From positions 1-6,889 of the forward strand of contig JAQGPE010000468.1 in assembly GCA_028293225.1 (NCBI GenBank): a stretch of DNA of 6,889 nt. Reading direction: 5' to 3'. Position numbers and translations under genes: made by a program. The notes under the pieces were generated by a model. It was not told where the DNA came from and searched no databases. It saw only the letters and a program-made list of their open reading frames with translations. Origin of the DNA: Akkermansiaceae bacterium. GTDB taxonomy: Bacteria; Verrucomicrobiota; Verrucomicrobiia; Verrucomicrobiales; Akkermansiaceae. Of this stretch, positions 1-6,133 are shown in pieces. Every line of letters starts with the position of its first letter. Positions within the stretch are counted from its first letter, which is position 1.

Positions 1-684
1 GGCCAGCAGCTTGCCCTTCAGCATGGTGCCGTCGCGGAGGGTGCCATCGGTGGCGGTCTCCTTGATGTCGTGCGGCTTGAAGCGGAAAGTGACGGCCGGA
101 TCGACCTTGAAGGTGATGGCGGCCTGCTCGGTGAGAAGCTCACCGGCGATGGCCTTTTCGTCCACAGCGACCTTGTCCTGGTAGTCGCGCTCAGGGACAC
201 CCTTGTTGGCATCGTTGGCGATCTTCCACTGCTTGCGGAGATTCTCGGTGCGGACGGCGGCGTTGTGGCCGCGGGCCTTGAGGTGAAGCTTGTCGATGTC
301 GTCGATCAGCTTCTGGCTGAGCTCGGTGCCGGCCGGGAAAACCGTCTCCTGCTTGTCGTCGAGCGAGCCCTTCAGCTTCACATCGGCGGCGAGCGTGATC
401 TTGGCCTTCTGCTCGGTGGCGTCGGCGATCATTTCAGCCACCCATGGGCGCTCGGCCCGGACGGTGTTGAAGGTGAGCTCGGTGGTCTCGAAATTGATGA
501 CGTTGGCTTCGATCTCGTCGCCATTGCGGTCGTGAACCAGGGGGCCTTCGGCATGCCCGCCGTGTTCCTCAGCACCGTGCTCTTCATGAGCTTCGCCGGC
601 AGGCTTTTCGGTGACCTTGGCCAGGTGACCTTCGACCACGGTGTAGTCCATCAGGCGCAGGGCCTGGTGATGGAACTTCACGTT
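1..684 (-). other. Periplasmic insertion domain within subunit III
   Basis: This is the part of ctaE coding for residues 115-342 and beyond. It has no membrane helix, is rich in Lys, Asp, Glu and Ala, and contains a His/Glu-rich segment (EAHEEHGAEEHGGH, 145-158). By standard subunit III topology the loop after the helix ending in EY faces the periplasm, so this would be a periplasmic domain beside the cytochrome c docking side. Two segments about 95 residues apart look alike (204-228 and 299-324). I recognise no named domain. Confidence 0.7.
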
Positions 685-1026
685 GTACTCGATCCCCTTC
701 AGCACCATGAAAATGCCGGAGCATGCCACCGTGATGGACATGAAGATCTGGAAGCGGCGCCACTGGCGGAGCTTCAGCGAAGCCCAGGCGAAAACGACCG
801 TCACGGACGAGAAGATCAGCACGAAGGTGTTGATCAGACCCGGGATCACCGGCAGCGAGCGCTCCGGCCACGGATAGTCATGTTCGGCCCCGAGACGCAG
901 GTAAACGTAAGCGGAGAAGAAGCCGCCGAAGAGCATGACTTCCGACGCGAGGAACAGCCAGATGGCGATCTTCGAGTTGAAAAGCCCGGTATCCTTGCGG
1001 GGCGTGACGATGTAGGGGATTTCCAT
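1..1026 (-). CDS. ctaE: Cytochrome c oxidase subunit III with large insertion (3' end outside window)
   Basis: The frame opens with ATG at 1026 and stays open for 342 codons to the left edge. Residues 1-114 are a subunit III of the short type that lacks the first two helices of the seven-helix form. Helix 1 (about 18-43) carries LFLASEVMLFGGFFSAY, with the conserved Glu29 equivalent to bovine Glu90. Helix 2 (about 61-84) contains INTFVLIFSSV, and helix 3 (about 92-112) ends in KGIEY, matching the family's Q..EY. Normally the next helix follows within about 15-20 residues. Instead, from about residue 115 to 342 the chain is hydrophilic, with a His/Glu-rich part (146-158) and a weak internal repeat. 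Helices 4 and 5 should lie past the edge. Subunit III binds subunit I and supports proton uptake and stability. The stretch was translated by hand and has no stop; the family call rests on the first 114 residues and the position after ctaD. Confidence 0.9.
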   Translation of the reverse strand, partial: MEIPYIVTPRKDTGLFNSKIAIWLFLASEVMLFGGFFSAYVYLRLGAEHDYPWPERSLPVIPGLINTFVLIFSSVTVVFAWASLKLRQWRRFQIFMSITVACSGIFMVLKGIEYNVKFHHQALRLMDYTVVEGHLAKVTEKPAGEAHEEHGAEEHGGHAEGPLVHDRNGDEIEANVINFETTELTFNTVRAERPWVAEMIADATEQKAKITLAADVKLKGSLDDKQETVFPAGTELSQKLIDDIDKLHLKARGHNAAVRTENLRKQWKIANDANKGVPERDYQDKVAVDEKAIAGELLTEQAAITFKVDPAVTFRFKPHDIKETATDGTLRDGTMLKGKLLA

Positions 1027-1047
1027 GTGGAGAGTGGCAGGTTCTCA

Positions 1048-1071
1048 ACCGCGGGCCGTGAAGCCCGCAGT
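1048..1071 (-). promoter_or_regulatory. Stem-loop in the ctaD-ctaE intergenic gap
   Basis: On the minus-strand transcript ACTGCGGGC pairs with GCCCGCGGT: nine pairs, one of them U-G, around a six-base loop (TTCACG). It lies between the ctaD stop and the ctaE start. No run of U follows, so it is not a standard intrinsic terminator. It could protect the 3' end of a processed upstream message or lower ctaE translation or transcription. The pairing is seen in the sequence; the function is inferred. Confidence 0.45.
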
Positions 1072-1084
1072 GGAAATAGGGAGG

Positions 1085-2995
1085 TCAGTGGGCGGCGGGA
1101 GCGGCGGGCGGGGTGGTCGGTTCTGCCGGCTCGCCTTCCGGCAGGGCGCGCTTCGGCTCTTCCCACTGCGGGAGGAAATCGTTCTCACAATCCGGACGGC
1201 TGTATTCGTAAGGACCGCGGTAAACCACCGGCTCGGTCAGGAAGTTGCCGTGACCCGGAGGCGTCGGCGTCGCCCACTCCAGCGTGGTGGCGTTGTAAGG
1301 ATTGTCGCTTTCCACCTTCTTACCGAAGAACTTGGCTCCGAAGAGGTTGAGGATGAAAGGGATCTGGGCGACCGCCATGGCGAAGGCAGCCCAGGACATC
1401 AGTTCGTTCATCTCGATGTTGTGACGGACGATGTTGGCGAAGACGTTGGTGCTGTCCTTGGCCATCAGGTAGGCATCGCCACCGTTATACCAGCGGCGGT
1501 GGAAGCCGGCCATGCCCTGCACGAGCATCGGGAAGAAGATCAGGTTCATGCAGATCAGGCTCGGCCAGAAGTGCAGGTGGGCCAGGGTGCGGCTCATGTG
1601 ACGGCCGGTGACCTTCGGATACCAGTGATACACCCCGGCGAAGAGGCCGAAGAGGATCCCCGGAGCCACCACGTAGTGGAAGTGGCCGATGACGTAGTAG
1701 GTGTCGTGAAGGTGGAGGTCGGCCAGGTTGAACGCCAGCGGCAGACCGGTCAGACCGCCGATACCGAACATCGGCAGGAAGGCGCAGGCCCAGATCATGC
1801 CCGGGGTGAAGCGGATCGAACCGCCCCAGAGGGAGATGAACATGGAGGTCAGCAGGATCACCGACGGAACGGAAATCAGCACCGTGGTGGTCTGGAACCA
1901 GGTCGACACGATCGGACCCATGCCGGTCAGATACATGTGGTGGGCCCAGACGATGAAGGACAGGAAGCCGAGGACCAGCACGCCGTAGACCATGGCCTTG
2001 TAGCCCCAGAGCGGCTTGCGGGTGTTGACCGGGATGATTTCGGCCACGCAGGCGATGGACGGAAGCAGCAGCACATACACCTCAGGGTGACCCAGGAACC
2101 AGAAGAGGTGCTGGAACAGCAGCGGCGAACCGCCACCGGAGATGTCGGCCAGGCCTTCGGACTTGGTGAAAAGGCCGGAGGGCATGAAGAAGGACGAGTG
2201 AGCCACCCGGTCCATGAGCTGCATGATGCCGGCGGCTTCCAGCGGAGGGAAGGCGAGCAGAAGCAGGAAGCCGGTGACGAGCATGGCCCAGACGAAGAAC
2301 GGCATGCGCATCCAGGTCATCCCACGGGCCCGCAGGTTGATGATGGTCGTGATGAAATTGACCGAACCGAGCAGCGAGGAGGAGATCAGGCAGACCAGGC
2401 CGATGAGCCACTGGGTCTGGCCGGCCAGCCACTGATTGACAATCTGGCCGTCAGCAAAGCCTGCGAGCGGTGAGTAGTTCGTCCAGCCGGACTTGGCGGC
2501 GCCGGACTCCATGAAGAAGGAGCCGCACATGATCAGGCCGCCGAGCAGGTAGAGCCAGTAGCTGGCCATGTTCAGCTTCGGGAAGGCCATGTCGGGCGCG
2601 CCGATCTGCAGCGGCGTGACGTAGTTACCGAAAGCGCCGAAGCCGAGCGGCACGATGCCCAGGAACACCATGATGGTGCCGTGCATGGCGCCGAACATGT
2701 TGTAGGTCTCCCCGGTCACCTTGCCGTCCTGGAGCCAGCGGGCCTTCCAGGTGTCGGTGAAGAGCCAGCTGAGAATTTCCGGCAGCGGCTTGTGCGGGTA
2801 GGCGATGCTCCAGCGCATCACGATCATCAGGAAGAAACCGAAGAGCAGGAAGCCCATGGCGGTCAGACCGTACTGGAGACCGATCATCTTGTGGTCGGTC
2901 GAGAACACGTACTTCCGGAGGAACCCGGGGTTGTGGTGGTGGTCGTCGTGGCCGTGACCCGCGTGGTCATCGGTATGTGCAGCGTGCGCGCTCAT
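1085..2995 (-). CDS. ctaD: Cytochrome c oxidase subunit I, aa3 type (A family)
   Basis: Catalytic subunit of a proton-pumping haem-copper oxidase in the cytoplasmic membrane; 636 residues, 12 helices, somewhat longer than typical because of both termini and an enlarged helix I-II loop. All redox ligands are present: His105 and His440 for haem a, His438 for haem a3, His303, His352 and His353 for CuB, and the cross-linked Tyr307. GHPEVY (302-307) with Glu305 marks the A1 type. The D-channel entry Asp135 and Asn142 are kept, as are His430-Asp431 of the Mg site and Arg500-Arg501 near the haem propionates. The K-channel Lys, expected in PTGIK, is Leu381 (PSVIL), which is unusual. The first 21 residues are rich in His and Asp; the last 20 are Pro/Ala/Glu-rich. 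It follows the cytochrome c gene by 19 bases and precedes ctaE by 58. The ATG at 2995 places the STDHKMIGLQY motif at the normal distance from the N-terminus. Confidence 0.97.
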   Translation of the reverse strand: MSAHAAHTDDHAGHGHDDHHHNPGFLRKYVFSTDHKMIGLQYGLTAMGFLLFGFFLMIVMRWSIAYPHKPLPEILSWLFTDTWKARWLQDGKVTGETYNMFGAMHGTIMVFLGIVPLGFGAFGNYVTPLQIGAPDMAFPKLNMASYWLYLLGGLIMCGSFFMESGAAKSGWTNYSPLAGFADGQIVNQWLAGQTQWLIGLVCLISSSLLGSVNFITTIINLRARGMTWMRMPFFVWAMLVTGFLLLLAFPPLEAAGIMQLMDRVAHSSFFMPSGLFTKSEGLADISGGGSPLLFQHLFWFLGHPEVYVLLLPSIACVAEIIPVNTRKPLWGYKAMVYGVLVLGFLSFIVWAHHMYLTGMGPIVSTWFQTTTVLISVPSVILLTSMFISLWGGSIRFTPGMIWACAFLPMFGIGGLTGLPLAFNLADLHLHDTYYVIGHFHYVVAPGILFGLFAGVYHWYPKVTGRHMSRTLAHLHFWPSLICMNLIFFPMLVQGMAGFHRRWYNGGDAYLMAKDSTNVFANIVRHNIEMNELMSWAAFAMAVAQIPFILNLFGAKFFGKKVESDNPYNATTLEWATPTPPGHGNFLTEPVVYRGPYEYSRPDCENDFLPQWEEPKRALPEGEPAEPTTPPAAPAAH

Positions 2996-3014
2996 TCAGG
3001 AAAAAAGGGTCGAA

Positions 3015-3770
3015 TTACTTGGCTTCCGCGGGCTCGAGAGTGATCGGATCGACCATCATGGCTGGATCCAGCTTGTCGCCGGGCAGCATCTTGAGGTGGT
3101 CGGCATTCAGTTCGTCAGCGGTAACAGCGTTACCGGCCTTCGGACGATTGTGAGAGATTTCCAGGGCGGCGGCGGCCATCTTCGGAGTCACCACGTCACC
3201 GACGGCGTTGCCGAAGGAATTGCGGACGTAGCTCATGACGCAGGCCAGGTCTTCCGGGCTCATGCCGGCGCCTTGGGCGGGCATCACGCCGAAGGTCTTG
3301 CCGGAGCTGGTCGGGCCGGTCAGACCGTTGAGGATGATCATGGCGAAGCGCTCGGTTTCACCCTCGGCGAACTTGGAGCCGGCCAGCGGCGGGTAGTTGG
3401 CGCCATCGCCCTTGCCGTCCGCGCCGTGGCAACCCACGCACTTGGAGAAAATCTTTTCGCCCTTCTTCTTGTAGGCGTCGACCGCGGTCATCGGCGGCAG
3501 CTTTTCGTCGCCACCGGCGCCCGGGATCTTGCGGACGTAGTCATCCTGAACGGTCGACCGGTAGTTGAACATGCCGGCGCGGTTGACGGCGGTGCCGGCG
3601 GCAAGACCGACGACGACGCAGAGGAGCACGATCCACAGCGAGGTGGGTTCGGCGCCATTCTCCAGGAGTTGCTTCTCGCGGGCAGCGGCGGCGGCCCCGC
3701 GGAGGACGCGGTCATGGGCGGCGGTGACATTCACCGACTCCTCAAGGTCTGGCTTGGAAGGATCGATCAT
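3015..3770 (-). CDS. Membrane-anchored monohaem cytochrome c
   Basis: A 251-residue protein: a charged, probably cytoplasmic N-terminus (1-43), one membrane helix (about 44-62), a short linker, then a class I cytochrome c domain. Haem attachment is CVGCH (Cys111, Cys114, His115) and the likely axial ligand is Met163 in GVMPAQG. SPEDLACVMSYVRNSFGN (171-188) is the C-terminal helix of the domain, followed by a hydrophilic tail of about 60 residues. It sits between the CcoO-like gene (34 bases upstream) and ctaD (19 bases downstream), so it probably carries electrons toward the aa3 oxidase; that role is inferred from position. It occupies the place of ccoP, but CcoP has two haem c sites and this has one. 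It shares the haem-domain style with the partial cytochrome at the right edge, so the two may be paralogues. The ATG at 3770 has no Shine-Dalgarno sequence; a CTTTTCC stretch lies a few bases upstream. Confidence 0.9.
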   Translation of the reverse strand: MIDPSKPDLEESVNVTAAHDRVLRGAAAAAREKQLLENGAEPTSLWIVLLCVVVGLAAGTAVNRAGMFNYRSTVQDDYVRKIPGAGGDEKLPPMTAVDAYKKKGEKIFSKCVGCHGADGKGDGANYPPLAGSKFAEGETERFAMIILNGLTGPTSSGKTFGVMPAQGAGMSPEDLACVMSYVRNSFGNAVGDVVTPKMAAAALEISHNRPKAGNAVTADELNADHLKMLPGDKLDPAMMVDPITLEPAEAK

Positions 3771-3804
3771 CGGAAAGGAAAAGCGGGTCGGGGAATCAAG
3801 CGGT

Positions 3805-4530
3805 TCAGCCTTTCTTGGCGGCGGCAGCGGCGGCTGGCTTGGCCGGAGGCGCGTAATTCATGGAGGCGGGGACGGCTTCGTCGCGCTTCAGGGAAAGCAG
3901 GTAGTCGACCAGTTCGTTGGCTTCGGACGTGGGGACGATGGCGTATCCGGCCTCGACGGGAACGTCCAGTGCGTTGCTCGGTTTCTGGCCTTCGATCTTC
4001 ACCTTGTCGAAAAGGAAGGAGAAGGGCGGGCAGCGGGAATCCTGGCGGTCGAGTTCGTTGCGCGGATTGTAGAGGTGGTTCAGGAACCAGGTGCGCGGAT
4101 TGCCGCCCTTGGCGTAGGCGGAGACCGCGCGCAGGCCGACGTTCGAAAGGTCAGGGCCGAGGCGGTTGGTCCCGATCTGGGCGAAGCTGGCGAAACGGTA
4201 GTCGAAGACGTTCGACTCACGGCGGGTGTCACCGCGTTCCGGATCGAGCTTCATGCCGCCCCAGTCGGCGCGGCCGAGGTCATTGCCGGCGTAGGTCGGA
4301 CGGATCAGCTGGGTGTGGCAGTTGATGCAACCGTTGGCGGCATAGACCTGCTCGCCGTTGACGATGCGCCCGGCGGATTTCGGGAAGTAGATGCCGGTCT
4401 TGTTGTCGGCGATCTCATTGAAGGCCACCGGAGCCGGCGAGCGCAGCAGGAAGAACGGCACGATCAGGATGGCCACCCAGGCAATACCGAAAGTGGCGGT
4501 GAGACCGAAGGCGAATTGGCGGAAGGACAT
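3805..4530 (-). CDS. ccoO: CcoO-like membrane-bound monohaem cytochrome c (cbb3-type subunit II)
   Basis: A 241-residue protein with one N-terminal membrane anchor (about 7-29) and a periplasmic haem c domain. GCINCHTQLIRP (67-78) matches the CcoO signature GCYxCHSQMIRP and gives haem attachment at Cys68, Cys71 and His72. GTNRLGPDLSNVGLR (120-134) and NHLYNPRN (151-158) are also CcoO-like. In CcoO the second axial ligand is the Met of a xSxMPAYxFL stretch; here the aligned segment is DSRCPPFSFL, with Cys167 in that place. In cbb3 oxidases CcoO passes electrons to CcoN. Because the adjacent CcoN homologue has lost its haem ligands, the acceptor here is probably different. I chose the ATG at 4530, 52 bases after the CcoN-like stop, because it begins directly before the anchor. 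An in-frame ATG at 4620 would add a Pro-rich, out-of-family stretch and overlap the upstream gene. The C-terminus is a low-complexity Ala/Lys/Pro tail. Confidence 0.9.
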   Translation of the reverse strand: MSFRQFAFGLTATFGIAWVAILIVPFFLLRSPAPVAFNEIADNKTGIYFPKSAGRIVNGEQVYAANGCINCHTQLIRPTYAGNDLGRADWGGMKLDPERGDTRRESNVFDYRFASFAQIGTNRLGPDLSNVGLRAVSAYAKGGNPRTWFLNHLYNPRNELDRQDSRCPPFSFLFDKVKIEGQKPSNALDVPVEAGYAIVPTSEANELVDYLLSLKRDEAVPASMNYAPPAKPAAAAAAKKG

Positions 4531-4582
4531 GAAGGGAAAAGGTAGGAATGTCGGGGATCCGGGCGGTGGGCGGCTGGCTGTC

Positions 4583-6100
4583 TCAGTGGGAGTGAGCAGG
4601 AGCCGAGCCGGGGCCGGCATTGTCGATATCGCCTTCCGGACCGTGCGTCAGGTCGTGGAGGTCGTCGTGGTGAGCCACCCCGAGCAGGGTCGGGTGGGTG
4701 CTGCGGCGGCCCAGGCGGAGCCACATCAGTGCCAGGTGGATGAAGAAGAAGACATTCGAGAAGAGCAGGAAGCACCAGACCACCGTGGTTCCGACCGAGT
4801 AAGGGAAGGAGCGGATGGAAGCGCTTTCCCATGGCAGGCTGAATTCTTCCTGGCCCTGGCCCTGCATGAGGCCGCCAAACAGGGTGAAGAGCACCAGGGT
4901 CGCCACGCCGTAGGCCGAGAGCATGAAGTGCATCTTGATCAGGCGGGTGGAGAGCCACTCGCGGCAGGTCAGGCGCGGCACGACGAAGTAAATCAGGCCG
5001 AAGGCGATGAAGCTGAAGCAGCCGTAGATGGCCAGCAGGTCGAAGCCGTAGTTGGAGAAGGTGAACTGGCTGAGGCGCAGGCCGCCGGGGGTGTTCAGCA
5101 GGACGCTGGCCAGACCGAGGATCAGCAGGCCGATGACGCCGGCGACCGTGAAGCGCAGAGTCGGGCTGTTCATCACCGTGTCAGGCGCACCGGCGGCGGT
5201 TTTCAGCAGGTTGAAGCCGACCGCGATCGCCGGGATGGCGAACAGGATGGTGGCGGCGGCGCCCACGTAAGGCAGGAAGTTCGGGATCGGCGCACCGGCG
5301 AGCTTCTGCATGCCGGCCCACGGGGCGATCACGGCGAGGGACCAGAAACCGAGCATCGACAGCGAGTAGCTGTGGACCGGGCGGCCGCTGACCTTCGGGA
5401 TCAGGTAGTAGGCGGAACCGATCGCGATCGGAATGAAGAACAGCAGCGTCAGGCCGGAGCGATACCAGGCGTTGATCGCGGCGGCCATCAGCGGGTTGCC
5501 GCCGAAGCCGTTCACCAGCACGTGGGCGGTGATGAAGACCCATGGCAGCCAAATCAGGGCGGCCAGCAGGTACCACTGGGAGACGAAGACGTGACCGGCC
5601 GGGCGGACCTTGAACTGGACCATCGACCAGATGACGATGGCGAAGTAGGACAGGATCATCGGGACCCAGGCGTTGACCGGCATTTCAATCCAGGGCTTGC
5701 AGGTGCTGCCGCCGCCGAGGATGGCGATGACGCCAAGCGAGACCGCCGCGTTCCAGACGTGGCCGGCGGTGAGGATGATCCCGGCGGAGCGGCACTCCTG
5801 GCGGGAAAGGCGGGCCATCAGCCAGATCGCGGCGCCGAAGGCAGCCTGGAAGGCCCAGCCGTAGATGAGAGCGTTCGTGTGCGCGGCAAAGACGCGACCG
5901 TAGGTCAGCCAGCTGCACCCGGACAGGAAACCGGGGCTGGTCACCTTGATCGAGGAGATGATGCCGAGCAGGATCGAAACGGCCAGCCAGGCAGCGCCGC
6001 TGGTGAAGAAGAACATCACCGGGTGACGCAGCGACCGGTCGATCGCGGCACGCAGGACGGCGTCTTGTTCCGGGGTGGTCTGTGGAGTTTCAGCGGACAT
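4583..6100 (-). CDS. CcoN-like cbb3-type oxidase subunit I homologue lacking most metal ligands
   Basis: A 505-residue integral membrane protein with about 12 hydrophobic helices, the length and layout of CcoN. CcoN-like landmarks are HTN in helix II (His74), HVFVSQWY (170-177), WY...YYLIPK (212-236), RPVHSYSLS (240-248), FWSL...WAG (252-263) and a VVPRL end to helix X (373-377). Known CcoN carries haem b, haem b3 and CuB and reduces O2. Here the key residues are replaced: the CuB His of WYGHN is Ser215, the His pair of WAGPHH is Gln265-Lys266, the cross-linked Tyr is Ala259, and the helix-X HVH is Phe353-Asp354-Leu355. Only His74 remains, so catalysis by this subunit is very unlikely; a structural role is inferred. 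The C-terminal tail (476-505) is rich in His and Asp. The frame is uninterrupted and the spacing matches CcoN exactly around the lost sites, which argues against a decayed gene. The ATG at 6100 fits the family N-terminus; no Shine-Dalgarno sequence precedes it. Confidence 0.9.
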   Translation of the reverse strand: MSAETPQTTPEQDAVLRAAIDRSLRHPVMFFFTSGAAWLAVSILLGIISSIKVTSPGFLSGCSWLTYGRVFAAHTNALIYGWAFQAAFGAAIWLMARLSRQECRSAGIILTAGHVWNAAVSLGVIAILGGGSTCKPWIEMPVNAWVPMILSYFAIVIWSMVQFKVRPAGHVFVSQWYLLAALIWLPWVFITAHVLVNGFGGNPLMAAAINAWYRSGLTLLFFIPIAIGSAYYLIPKVSGRPVHSYSLSMLGFWSLAVIAPWAGMQKLAGAPIPNFLPYVGAAATILFAIPAIAVGFNLLKTAAGAPDTVMNSPTLRFTVAGVIGLLILGLASVLLNTPGGLRLSQFTFSNYGFDLLAIYGCFSFIAFGLIYFVVPRLTCREWLSTRLIKMHFMLSAYGVATLVLFTLFGGLMQGQGQEEFSLPWESASIRSFPYSVGTTVVWCFLLFSNVFFFIHLALMWLRLGRRSTHPTLLGVAHHDDLHDLTHGPEGDIDNAGPGSAPAHSH

Positions 6101-6133
6101 TGGAAAATCGTGGGCCGAGGTTTCGGAAAAGAC

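Noticed and set aside
1048..1071. Intrinsic terminator after ctaD
   Set aside because: The stem is not followed by a U-run on the minus strand, and ctaE follows at once in the same direction.
70..1350. Long plus-strand open frame
   Set aside because: It overlaps ctaE and the ctaD end on the opposite strand. Its translation is low-complexity Gly/Asp/Arg-rich with no family features; it is the mirror of GC-rich codons.
1025..2473. 482-codon plus-strand open frame
   Set aside because: It is the antisense of ctaD. The product is rich in His, Glu, Gln and Asp with no recognisable domain, while the opposite strand encodes a near-complete set of oxidase motifs.
3096..4545. Two overlapping plus-strand open frames (3096-4325 and 3565-4545)
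   Set aside because: Both are antisense to two clear cytochrome c genes with CxxCH motifs and show no plausible protein features.
4531..4620. Upstream ATG at 4620 for the CcoO-like gene
   Set aside because: It adds 30 Pro/Thr-rich residues that do not belong to the family and overlaps the CcoN-like gene; the ATG at 4530 sits directly before the membrane anchor.
4583..6100. Nitric oxide reductase (NorB) as identity of the CcoN-like protein
   Set aside because: NorB-type enzymes also keep six conserved histidines, which are absent here, and the flanking motifs and the CcoO-like neighbour fit CcoN better.
4583..6100. Pseudogene or frameshift as explanation for the lost ligands
   Set aside because: The frame is unbroken for 505 codons, helix spacing is preserved, and the replaced sites align without gaps.
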